Of a stretch of 64,000 bases of DNA, positions 14,775 through 22,966 are shown one piece after another (position 1 is the first letter of the stretch; every line of letters starts with the position of its first letter). The DNA lies in contig CALEAW010000064.1 in the NCBI GenBank assembly GCA_937943605.1, positions 67,495-131,494 on the forward strand, in the 5' to 3' direction. Source of the DNA: an uncultured Sutterella sp. Lineage in GTDB: Bacteria > Pseudomonadota > Gammaproteobacteria > Burkholderiales > Burkholderiaceae_F. The notes beneath the pieces were generated by a model. That model saw only the letters and a program-made list of their open reading frames with translations, was not told the DNA's origin and did no database searches. Position numbers and translations under genes: made by a program.

Positions 14775-16379
14775 CTAATCAAACTTCTGATGCATTTCGC
14801 GTGTCGTATGGAATACAACCTGGGGCCAATGCTTCATTGTTGTCTCGAGGTTATAGATGGATGTAGCAAGATACACAATATTCCCGTTCACATCAGTTGC
14901 TAATCGAGCTTCTTGTTCCTTGAAGAAATCTTTGCGGGTTTGTTCATCCGGGAAGGACAGCCAACGTGCTGTTGACACCTCTGTGGACTCATAAATCGCA
15001 TCAACCTTATATTCAGTCGCAAGACGCTGAGCCACAATTTCAAACTGCAAGTGCCCCACGGCGCCAAGCAGAATATTTCCGAACTCACCCGTGAAAACCT
15101 GAATAGCTCCTTCTTCACCGAGTTCCTGTAAGCCCTTCTGCAATTGTTTTGCTTTAAACGGATCTTTGCTTCTTGCTGCTCGGAACAATTCTGGCGCAAA
15201 GCTAGGAATACCAGTAAAGGCTAACTTTTCCCCTTCGGTTAAAGTATCCCCAATATGCAATTGACCATGGTTGTATATACCAATAATGTCACCTGCTACA
15301 GCATCGGTCATCACTACACGATCTTGAGCCATAAACGTCAAAGCATTCGGGATTTTCATATCTCGACCTTCTCGAGTATGAAAAACCTTCATTCCTTGAG
15401 AGTACCGACCTGAACAAACTCGGAAAAAAGCAATACGGTCACGGTGACGAGGATCCATGTTAGCCTGGATTTTGAACACAAATCCAGAAAATGGCTTCTC
15501 TGTAGGTTCAACTGTTCGTACACCAGCATCACGAGCCTGCGGAGAAGGTGCCCACTGTACCAAAGCATCTAAAACATCCTGCACCCCAAAGTTATTAACC
15601 CCAGAGCCAAAGAAAACAGGACTTTGTTCACCAGCTAGGAACTTCTCTAACTCAAACGGTTCAGTGGCGCCTTGAACAAGCTCAATAGACTCACGAACAT
15701 AAGGCATTTCCATTGGGAATAAACGATCTAATTCAGGATTATCCAATCCAACAATCGTTTCTCGATTAGCGCTTAACCGTTCTTCGCCTGCGGTGAATCG
15801 TACTAGTTCATTTTTAAGTAGCGAAAATACGCCACGGAACGTTTTACCCATCCCAATTGGCCAAGTAATTGGTACGCACTGTAACTTCAAGACATTTTCA
15901 ATTTCACCAATCACATCCAAAGGATCACGCACTTCTCGGTCAAGTTTGTTGATAAAAGTGATGATCGGCGTTTTACGCATTCGACAGACTTCCAAGAGTT
16001 TAATTGTCTGCGCTTCCACACCCTTTGCCGCATCAATCACCATCACAGCAGCATCAACCGCCGTAAGAACACGATATGTATCTTCAGAAAAGTCTTCGTG
16101 CCCTGGAGTATCAAGCAAATTAATCACATGATCAGCGTAATGGAACTGCATGACCGAACTAGTCACAGAAATACCACGCTGTTTTTCAACCTCCATCCAG
16201 TCGGAGGTTGCATGACGCGCAGCTTTACGCCCCTTAACCGCGCCAGCCATCTGAATAGCACCTCCGAAGAGGAGTAACTTTTCAGTTAGTGTAGTTTTAC
16301 CCGCGTCAGGGTGAGAAATAATAGCAAAGGTGCGACGCATATCAACATCACGCAACAATGCAGGATTAGGACTCGTCAT
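14775..16379 (-). CDS. prfC: Peptide chain release factor 3
   Basis: Translational GTPase that recycles RF1/RF2 from the ribosome after peptide release. The 534-residue protein has G1 SHPDAGKTT, the RF3-typical AVKGRKAARHATSDWMEVEKQRGISVTSS stretch (switch I and G2), G3 LLDTPGHEDFSEDTYR, and G4 FINKLDRE. Length and motif order match E. coli RF3 (529). It is transcribed in the same direction as tex, with a 28-bp palindrome between them. Confidence 0.97.
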   Translation of the reverse strand: MTSPNPALLRDVDMRRTFAIISHPDAGKTTLTEKLLLFGGAIQMAGAVKGRKAARHATSDWMEVEKQRGISVTSSVMQFHYADHVINLLDTPGHEDFSEDTYRVLTAVDAAVMVIDAAKGVEAQTIKLLEVCRMRKTPIITFINKLDREVRDPLDVIGEIENVLKLQCVPITWPIGMGKTFRGVFSLLKNELVRFTAGEERLSANRETIVGLDNPELDRLFPMEMPYVRESIELVQGATEPFELEKFLAGEQSPVFFGSGVNNFGVQDVLDALVQWAPSPQARDAGVRTVEPTEKPFSGFVFKIQANMDPRHRDRIAFFRVCSGRYSQGMKVFHTREGRDMKIPNALTFMAQDRVVMTDAVAGDIIGIYNHGQLHIGDTLTEGEKLAFTGIPSFAPELFRAARSKDPFKAKQLQKGLQELGEEGAIQVFTGEFGNILLGAVGHLQFEIVAQRLATEYKVDAIYESTEVSTARWLSFPDEQTRKDFFKEQEARLATDVNGNIVYLATSIYNLETTMKHWPQVVFHTTREMHQKFD

Positions 16380-16420
16380 AACCGAGGAAATTCTCTTTTC
16401 GTCAAATTCAAAATAAACTA

Positions 16421-16448
16421 TTTAGCCCAGTTAATTAACTGGGCTAAA
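16421..16448 (-). terminator. Perfect 28-bp palindrome between tex and prfC
   Basis: Two 14-base arms (TTTAGCCCAGTTAA / TTAACTGGGCTAAA) form a gap-free palindrome. On the minus strand it lies 63 bases after the tex stop and is followed by TAGTTTATTTTG. It is most likely the tex terminator; being gap-free and about 42 bases before the prfC start, it could also be a protein-binding operator. Confidence 0.5.
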
Positions 16449-16511
16449 CGGGCGATCATTTTAACAGAGCTAGCTCTCCAATTCAGTTGAAGAACTAGCC
16501 CCTTTTTACCA

Positions 16512-18764
16512 CTATCGTCGAAGCTTTGAAAAAGCCGTTGCCATTGCTCCTAAGGGCTTCTTATCCTTCACTATTTTCGATATCCGTTCTTTCGATACTC
16601 CTGATTCTGAACGCATACTAAGACTAATACGCCGCCGCTTGACATCAACATCTAAAACTCGCACTTTCACAATTTTGCCAACCTTCACAACGTCGCGAGG
16701 ATCAGCAACCCGATGATTGGAAAGCTGAGAAATATGAACCAGTCCGTCTTGATGTACACCCACATCAACAAACGCACCAAAAGCAGCTACATTTGTTATA
16801 ACCCCCTCTAACGTCATGCCTAATTTTAAATCTTCGAGTTGAGTGATACCTTCAGCAAATTTAGCCATCCTGAATTCTGGTCTAGGATCTCGCCCTGGCT
16901 TTTCCAATTCCGAAATAATGTCTCTGACAGTAGGAATACCAAATCTTTCGTCTACAAAATCGCTCGGTCGTAATTGACGTAAAACACTAGTGTTACCAAT
17001 TAACTGCCCAACCTCTAAGCCTGTTTGCTTCATGATTCTCAAAACAACAGGATAGGCTTCAGGATGAACTGCTGAAGCATCTAATGGATTATCTCCATTT
17101 ACTATGCGTAAAAAACCCGCTGATTGTTGGAACGTCTTCACTCCAAATCTAGGCACCTCCATTAATTGTTCACGGGTCTTATAGGCACCATGAAGACTAC
17201 GATAACTTACAAGAGCCCGTGCACGCGAAAGCGATAAACCAGCAACATGGGATAACAAGGCCGCACTAGCCGTATTCACATCTACGCCCACAGCATTAAC
17301 GCAATCCTCAACTACCGATTCGAGTCTACGAGTCAACTTGTGTTGATCCACGTCATGTTGATATTGCCCTACTCCAATAGCCTTAGGCTCAATTTTCACT
17401 AGCTCAGCTAAAGGATCTTGAATACGGCGAGCTATTGACACCGCCCCGCGATAACTAACATCTAGGTCAGGGAATTCCAACGAAGCTAGCTCAGAAGCCG
17501 AATAAACAGAAGCGCCCGCCTCACTAACAACCATAAAAACAAAGTTTAATTGAGGCTCTCTACGCTTTAATTCTTCAATAAGATCGACCGTCTCTCGACT
17601 CGCCGTACCATTTCCAATCGCCAACAACTCGATCGAATGACATCGAATAAGCCGGCTTAAAAGAACAATTGCCTCTTCCTTTTTTGTCTGACTAGCAAAC
17701 GGGAAAATAATCCCTACCTCTAGCAATTTTCCTGTCTCATCAATTGCTGCTATCTTTGTACCTGTACGAATCCCAGGGTCTAAACCTAAAACCCGTTTTT
17801 GACCCGCTGGAGCAGCCAACAACAAATCTTTCAAGTTCGCACCAAATACATCAATAGCATCCGTTTCAGCCATTTCTTTAGCGCGAGAGATCACTTCGGA
17901 CTCAAGACTTGCCTTCAATTTAACTCGCCAGGCCCACCGACAACATTGCCAAAGCCATGAATCTGCGGATCGGCCTTGTTGCCCACGCTTATAAAAGTCC
18001 GAAATTCGACAAATAGGTTCATCATCAGAATAAGCCAATACTATGGACAACGATAATACACCCGCCGTTTGTCCTCGTAACATCGCCAACATCCGATGCG
18101 ATGCAATTTGAGCCACTGGCTCTTGATAGTCAAAATAATCCTGAAATTTTGCACCTTGCTCAGTCATGCCATCAACCACACGACTAACCAAAGAGCCTTC
18201 CTTAAATAGCCACTCACGCAACATAGCTAACAAATCAGAATCCTCACTGATTTTTTCAGCCAAAATATCACGTGCGCCTGTCAAGGCCGCTTTAACATCG
18301 CTAACGCCCTTAGGGACAGACACATAGGTAACTGCGCAATCTTCAGGATCGAGGGTTGGATCGTTCCACAACTGAAGTGCCAATGGCTCTAAACCTGCCT
18401 CACGAGCCATAGTTGCGACACTTTTACGGCGAGGACGAAATGGTAAATACAAATCCTCTAAGCGCTGTTTGCTCTCGGCCGCCTGAATTTTTTCTTCCAA
18501 TTCAGGCGTTAAACTACCTTGATTACGAATACTCTCGAGCACCACTTGACGACGAGTTTCTAACTCTCGTAAATAACTCAATCGTTCTTCAAGCAACCTT
18601 AGCTGGCGATCATCCAATCCACCCGTTTTTTCTTTGCGATAGCGAGCAATAAACGGAACAGTACACCCCTCATCAAGAAGCGACACTGCCGCTTGAACTT
18701 GATAAAGTTTCGCCTGAATATCGATGGCGATGATTTCAAAAATTCGAGTCTCTGTGTGCATCAT
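16512..18764 (-). CDS. tex: Transcription accessory protein Tex
   Basis: A 750-residue nucleic-acid-binding protein of the Tex family. In order: the N-terminal Tex domain (LLDEGCTVPFIARYRKEKTGGLDDRQL, about 28-56), the YqgF/RNase H-like domain (RVLGLDPGIRTGTKIAAID, about 320-340), helix-hairpin-helix motifs (VDVNTASAALLSHVAGLS), and a C-terminal S1 RNA-binding domain (GMTLEGVITNVAAFGAFVDVG onward). The ATG matches the family N-terminus, yet the 30 bases before it are an upstream terminator with a T-run and no SD, so initiation may be weak or leaderless. Confidence 0.95.
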   Translation of the reverse strand: MMHTETRIFEIIAIDIQAKLYQVQAAVSLLDEGCTVPFIARYRKEKTGGLDDRQLRLLEERLSYLRELETRRQVVLESIRNQGSLTPELEEKIQAAESKQRLEDLYLPFRPRRKSVATMAREAGLEPLALQLWNDPTLDPEDCAVTYVSVPKGVSDVKAALTGARDILAEKISEDSDLLAMLREWLFKEGSLVSRVVDGMTEQGAKFQDYFDYQEPVAQIASHRMLAMLRGQTAGVLSLSIVLAYSDDEPICRISDFYKRGQQGRSADSWLWQCCRWAWRVKLKASLESEVISRAKEMAETDAIDVFGANLKDLLLAAPAGQKRVLGLDPGIRTGTKIAAIDETGKLLEVGIIFPFASQTKKEEAIVLLSRLIRCHSIELLAIGNGTASRETVDLIEELKRREPQLNFVFMVVSEAGASVYSASELASLEFPDLDVSYRGAVSIARRIQDPLAELVKIEPKAIGVGQYQHDVDQHKLTRRLESVVEDCVNAVGVDVNTASAALLSHVAGLSLSRARALVSYRSLHGAYKTREQLMEVPRFGVKTFQQSAGFLRIVNGDNPLDASAVHPEAYPVVLRIMKQTGLEVGQLIGNTSVLRQLRPSDFVDERFGIPTVRDIISELEKPGRDPRPEFRMAKFAEGITQLEDLKLGMTLEGVITNVAAFGAFVDVGVHQDGLVHISQLSNHRVADPRDVVKVGKIVKVRVLDVDVKRRRISLSMRSESGVSKERISKIVKDKKPLGAMATAFSKLRR

Positions 18765-18774
18765 TTTTATAAAA

Positions 18775-18801
18775 AAAGGGGTGCGTTTTAGGCACCCCTT
18801 T
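18775..18801 (-). terminator. Intrinsic terminator ending the aap/DUF1857 unit
   Basis: A 10-bp stem (AAAGGGGTGC / GCACCCCTTT) with a 7-base loop; on the minus strand a run of seven T follows. It ends only about 10 bases before the tex start codon. Confidence 0.88.
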
Positions 18802-18818
18802 ATAAATAGTTACCTCAA

Positions 18819-19280
18819 TTATGACTTCACCCCTGATTGCGCATCTTTTAGGATACGTTCAATAAGAACACGATCCTTGGCCTCATAAGCCTGACGACGT
18901 AATGACATCACCATAGGATTGTCATTATCACTGGAACTCTGCTCCTCATATACGAAACGAACAAACAAGCTCCCAGCTTCAGGTTCTTCAATTTGAATCA
19001 GAAATGCCGAAGCCGGCCAACTTTCGCCAGCAGAAACACTCGTACGCGCTTCGTTCCCATCAACAAGAACAACGGTATCAGTAAGACGAAACTGCCCAAA
19101 ATCAATCTCTCTATTTAGACATTGAGCCCCCTCTTGAGTTGTTTCCTCAAGCACTTTGGAAGCAACCATATGCTCAACATACAACTCTGGATAACGCATC
19201 GCATGCTCAATACCTGCCCACAATTGCTCCCTGGAAATCAGAGCAGGAATTCGAATTATGTGTTCGTGAATCTTTCGCAT
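18819..19280 (-). CDS. DUF1857 (SRPBCC/START-like) family protein
   Basis: A 153-residue cytosolic protein with the DUF1857 pattern: IPALISREQLWAGIEHAMRYPELYV, REIDFGQFRLTDTVVL and IEEPEAGSLFVRFVYE. These are SRPBCC-fold proteins with a hydrophobic ligand cavity; the family's role is unknown. It starts 15 bases after aapM, so it is almost certainly the last gene of that transporter operon, in the place where the ATPase gene aapP would normally be. No motif suggests that it replaces an ATPase. Confidence 0.78.
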   Translation of the reverse strand: MRKIHEHIIRIPALISREQLWAGIEHAMRYPELYVEHMVASKVLEETTQEGAQCLNREIDFGQFRLTDTVVLVDGNEARTSVSAGESWPASAFLIQIEEPEAGSLFVRFVYEEQSSSDNDNPMVMSLRRQAYEAKDRVLIERILKDAQSGVKS

Positions 19281-19295
19281 ATAACACCTTGTAAC

Positions 19296-20390
19296 TTACT
19301 CAACTGCATGCGCTCGATCTTTTTCACCTAGCAAATACCTCTCTAACCATTGACTGTATCGAGATACCATAAAGCTAAACACAAAATAGACCGATGCAAT
19401 GAAAACGTACCCTTCAATGAAGTATGAACGCCAAACAGCATCACCTAGAGCCAATCTTAAACTACCCGTTAAGTCATACATGGAGACAACCGTTACAAGA
19501 GATGTATCCATGAAACATGACAATAAACTGTTTACAAAAGCAGGAATTATCGCGACAAGAGCTTGAGGCAAAATTACGTTAGTGTAAACTTGGACTTGCG
19601 TTAACCCTAGAGAGGCGGCGGCATCAAACTGACCGTGAGGAATGGTTTGCATTCCCCCTCGTACAATTTCAGCCATATACGCTGCTTGGAATAATGCAAT
19701 ACCTACCGCAACTCGCCAGAAAGGATCAATTCTCATCCCTGCAGGTAAAATCAACGGGAAAATAAAGGCAGCAACAAACAATACTGTTATCAAAGGAACG
19801 CCACGAACTAATTCGATATAACCCGTCGATACAGCAGATAAGACAGGCATTTTACTGCGTCGTCCCAAAGCTAACAGTATGCCGAGTGGAACAGATGCAG
19901 CCATCCCAAATAAAGTGAGCATAATCGTTAGCGGAAGTCCCCCCCACATATCCGTGGAGATTTTTTCCAAACCCAACACACCACCAACCATTAAACTAAA
20001 GAAAGTAACCAGTACTACTATCCACAACACACACAAAGTTTTCAAGTACGGCTTGCGCCACATCAGAGGAAGAGCACTTAACGCTAACATCCCTAATACA
20101 ATCCCTGTCGCCAGCGCTGCACGCCATTGCAGATGGAAAGGGTAGCGTCCAAAAATAATTAAGCGCCATTTTTCAACCACAAACCCCCAACACGCCCCAC
20201 TTCCTTGTTGACAAGCTTGTACATCTGGCACCCATACCGCATTTAAAACACCCCAAACCATCAATTTAGTAAAAATGGCTATAACCACAACAGCAATGAG
20301 TACTGTTAAACATGTCGCAGGAATTGAATAAAAATATTTCCTGCGCATACGTTCAATGAATGAACCGCTGAAAGAACTTTCTGCAATCAT
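19296..20390 (-). CDS. aapM: General L-amino acid ABC transporter permease AapM
   Basis: A 364-residue inner-membrane permease of the polar amino acid type with about eight hydrophobic segments. The binding-protein-dependent transport loop is in ALGRRSKMPVLSAVSTGYIELVRGVPLI and the EAA-type AASLGLTQVQVYTNVILPQAL. The long segment between helix 1 and the core, carrying VWVPDVQACQQGSGACWGFV, is typical of AapM/BztC. The ATG at 20390 was chosen because AGAGG lies upstream and it follows the aapQ stop by 13 bases, whereas the longer frame would overlap aapQ. Confidence 0.9.
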   Translation of the reverse strand: MIAESSFSGSFIERMRRKYFYSIPATCLTVLIAVVVIAIFTKLMVWGVLNAVWVPDVQACQQGSGACWGFVVEKWRLIIFGRYPFHLQWRAALATGIVLGMLALSALPLMWRKPYLKTLCVLWIVVLVTFFSLMVGGVLGLEKISTDMWGGLPLTIMLTLFGMAASVPLGILLALGRRSKMPVLSAVSTGYIELVRGVPLITVLFVAAFIFPLILPAGMRIDPFWRVAVGIALFQAAYMAEIVRGGMQTIPHGQFDAAASLGLTQVQVYTNVILPQALVAIIPAFVNSLLSCFMDTSLVTVVSMYDLTGSLRLALGDAVWRSYFIEGYVFIASVYFVFSFMVSRYSQWLERYLLGEKDRAHAVE

Positions 20391-20403
20391 TTCCACCAAC
20401 CTC

Positions 20404-21579
20404 TTACTGTGGTGCTCGCATAATACGAGCATTCAAACGATTCATCAAAACAGAAATGATCAAATTCAGCAGTAAGTACACGCACATAATGATGCAGATC
20501 ACCTCTAATGCCTGAGCACTCACATTGATAGCTGTATTACCAATATTGACAAGATCAGGATAGCCCACCATAACAGCTAAAGAAGAGTTTTTCGTCAAAT
20601 TCATAAACTGACTAGCTAGCGGCGGGATCACCAAACGCATCGATTGAGGGAATATGACGTAACTGACAGTTTCAGTCAAAGTCATCCCTAGGGCAAAGCC
20701 CGCATTCCACTGTTCTGACCGAACAGCGAGTACGCCTGCACGTACAATTTCCGCAATTGCAGCCGACGTAAACATCGTCAACCCTAAACTTAACGCCAAA
20801 AACTCAGGCGATATTTGGCCCCCACCTTGTAAAGAAAAACGTGTTTGTACAGGGTACTCCCATCCAGTTAGAACCCCACAAAACATCCATCCCAAACCAA
20901 AACTAACAACAAACACAGTAATGCCTGTTAGATTAGCCATTAACCCTGTCATCCATCGTTGACTCACCCAGGCTGTTCCTATGCCTAAGATCAATCCAAC
21001 AATCGAAGAAATAACTAAAGCCCACCAGCCAATTATCGGGCACGCGAATTGAAAACCCGATTTTGACAAAAATAACCAACTTCCAATATGTAAAGCAGAC
21101 CGTCCAGCTGGAAGCAACTCTGTTACAACCAAATAGAAAGCCAACAACAAAACTAGCAACGGTATATTTCGATACACCTCAACATGTGCTGTACCTAAAA
21201 AACGAACTAACGGATGGCGAGACAATCTCATCAATCCAACGACCACACCTAACACTGTCGCCGCAATAATGGAAACAAACGATACCTTGATAGTATTCAC
21301 AATACCTACCAAGAAGGCTCTACCCATATGGTCTGCACTAGTAAAAGGAACTAAAGCTTCGCCAATATCAAAACCCGCAGGATTATTCAAAAATGCAAAC
21401 CCACTATGAATATGTCTTTCCGCTAAATTATCAGACACATTCATTGCAACACCTGCTAAAAAGGCAACGAGTAATAGTATTAAAAGAGCTTGCACCGTGT
21501 ACTCTTTACGCCTTCTTACTCTTTCTCGCTCTTTCCAGGCATCATCGCCAAAAATACCAAAAGATTCTCTAGATAGCAT
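20404..21579 (-). CDS. aapQ: General L-amino acid ABC transporter permease AapQ
   Basis: A 391-residue permease partner of AapM with about eight membrane helices. Recognisable blocks are GLMRLSRHPLVRFLGTAHVEVYRNIPLLVLL, the AapQ/BztB insert with two further helices, and the EAA loop QWNAGFALGMTLTETVSYVIFPQSMRLVIPPL. The ATG at 21579 was preferred over TTG at 21600, which overlaps a hairpin. It is separated from aapJ by that hairpin, which may lower permease expression relative to the binding protein. Confidence 0.9.
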   Translation of the reverse strand: MLSRESFGIFGDDAWKERERVRRRKEYTVQALLILLLVAFLAGVAMNVSDNLAERHIHSGFAFLNNPAGFDIGEALVPFTSADHMGRAFLVGIVNTIKVSFVSIIAATVLGVVVGLMRLSRHPLVRFLGTAHVEVYRNIPLLVLLLAFYLVVTELLPAGRSALHIGSWLFLSKSGFQFACPIIGWWALVISSIVGLILGIGTAWVSQRWMTGLMANLTGITVFVVSFGLGWMFCGVLTGWEYPVQTRFSLQGGGQISPEFLALSLGLTMFTSAAIAEIVRAGVLAVRSEQWNAGFALGMTLTETVSYVIFPQSMRLVIPPLASQFMNLTKNSSLAVMVGYPDLVNIGNTAINVSAQALEVICIIMCVYLLLNLIISVLMNRLNARIMRAPQ

Positions 21580-21598
21580 GTGACTTTCATTAACTGAC

Positions 21599-21634
21599 AA
21601 AAGGCCCCAAAGTGTGATTGCACTGGGGCCTTTT
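21599..21634 (-). terminator. Attenuator-like hairpin between aapJ and aapQ
   Basis: A 10-bp stem (AAAAGGCCCC / GGGGCCTTTT) extended by an inner AGTG/CACT pairing. On the minus strand it comes 37 bases after the aapJ stop, followed by TTTTG. It likely acts as a partial terminator or mRNA-stabilising structure inside the operon. Confidence 0.65.
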
Positions 21635-21670
21635 GTTATAAAAACGGGACTATCTACCTAGACAGACAAA

Positions 21671-22693
21671 TTATCGAACCGGCATGGCATACATCAAACC
21701 ACCATCAGTCCATAAACGATTAAGTCCTCTAGGTAAATTGAGCGGAGTTTTCGGACCAAAAAAAGCGTTCCAAGATTCTCCGTAATTTCCGACCTGAGTA
21801 ACAATTCTATAAGACCAATCCTTATCAAGACCAATCATTTTGCCCATATCCTCACTACACCCCAATAAACGCAAAACATTGGGGCTAGTACTCGTCTTTT
21901 TCAATTGTTCAGCATTAGCCTTGGTGATCCCTAACTCTTCAGCTTCAATCATCGTATCAAATGACCAACGAACAATCTGGAACCACTCATCGTCGCCACG
22001 GCGAACAGCTGGGCCTAAAGGTTCTTTAGAAATCACCTCTGGCAAAATCTCATACTGTTGTGGATTAGATGCCAAGGTGCGCATCCCTGCTAAATCTGAC
22101 ATATCCGTCGTATAAACCTGGCATCGTCCAGATAAGAAGGCAGACTGCGTCGCTTCCGTTGTATCAAATACAACTGTTTTATAACTCATCTTGTGAGAGT
22201 TGAAGTAGTCAGCCAAAGTCTTTTCAGAAGAAGTCCCAGATTGAACACAAATCGTGGCACCATCTAATTCTTTAGCGCTTTTGATACCATATTCCTTCGG
22301 GACAATAAAACCCTGCCCATCGTAATAAGACACAGCGACAAACACCGATCCCTGGCTCGCATCGCGCGTCATCGTCCAGGTCGTATTACGAGCCAAAATA
22401 TCAATCTCACCAGCCTGTAAAGCCGTAAAACGCTGTGGTGAGCTCAATGGCACGAATTTGACCTTATCAGCATCCCCTAGAACGGCAGCTGCAACAGAAC
22501 GGCAAATATTGACATCTAATCCATGCCAATTTCCTTGACTATCAGCACTGGAAAATCCCGGAGCCGAAGTGTTCACACCGCAAAGAACATGACCTCTCTT
22601 TTTTACGGCATCTAACGTTACACCAGCTAACGCAGGAGTCGCGATAGCACTCGTAGCCAATAAGGCAGCCATTGACAGAAGTCTCTTCTTCAT
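21671..22693 (-). CDS. aapJ: General L-amino acid ABC transporter substrate-binding protein AapJ
   Basis: A 340-residue periplasmic binding protein that delivers amino acids to AapQM. It has a clean signal peptide (MKKRLLSMAALLATSAIATPALAG, cleavage near 23), then TLDAVKKRGHVLCGVNTSAPGFS and the ligand-domain block PQRFTALQAGEIDILARNTTWTMTRD, diagnostic of AapJ/BztA. The start at 22693 is supported by the signal peptide and GAGGAT 9 bases upstream; the longer frame adds 18 unlikely residues. A 23-bp palindrome lies about 75 bases upstream. It is the first gene of the minus-strand operon aapJ-aapQ-aapM-DUF1857. Confidence 0.94.
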   Translation of the reverse strand: MKKRLLSMAALLATSAIATPALAGVTLDAVKKRGHVLCGVNTSAPGFSSADSQGNWHGLDVNICRSVAAAVLGDADKVKFVPLSSPQRFTALQAGEIDILARNTTWTMTRDASQGSVFVAVSYYDGQGFIVPKEYGIKSAKELDGATICVQSGTSSEKTLADYFNSHKMSYKTVVFDTTEATQSAFLSGRCQVYTTDMSDLAGMRTLASNPQQYEILPEVISKEPLGPAVRRGDDEWFQIVRWSFDTMIEAEELGITKANAEQLKKTSTSPNVLRLLGCSEDMGKMIGLDKDWSYRIVTQVGNYGESWNAFFGPKTPLNLPRGLNRLWTDGGLMYAMPVR

Positions 22694-22765
22694 TTGAAAT
22701 ATCCTCGAACTATGGAGACCCGTTTTAATGAAATCTAGCCACCTCAAAGAAGTCGCAATAGGGCC

Positions 22766-22788
22766 TTAAACTCAAGGCTTAAGTTTAA
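22766..22788. promoter_or_regulatory. Operator-like palindrome upstream of aapJ
   Basis: TTAAACTCAAG and CTTAAGTTTAA form 11-base arms around a central G with one mismatch. A 1-base centre suits a dimeric regulator rather than an RNA hairpin. It lies in the 273-bp divergent region between aapJ and the CorC-type gene, closer to aapJ. Confidence 0.4.
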
Positions 22789-22966
22789 CCTTTGCCTACC
22801 AAAAGAAGATATTTTTTTTGCTGACATAAGGTCTGTGACAAATCTTCTATTTTATTTTGCTTAGAGAGGGTGTCATTTCAAGCATTGCATATTTTTTTGC
22901 TTCTAAAACAGGAGCTTAGAATGCCACATGTTACAATGACGCCTCCCTCAACTACCCGCTTACCTT

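Noticed and set aside
22693..22747. N-terminal extension of AapJ
   Set aside because: The 18 extra residues precede a complete signal peptide and a good SD lies inside the extension.
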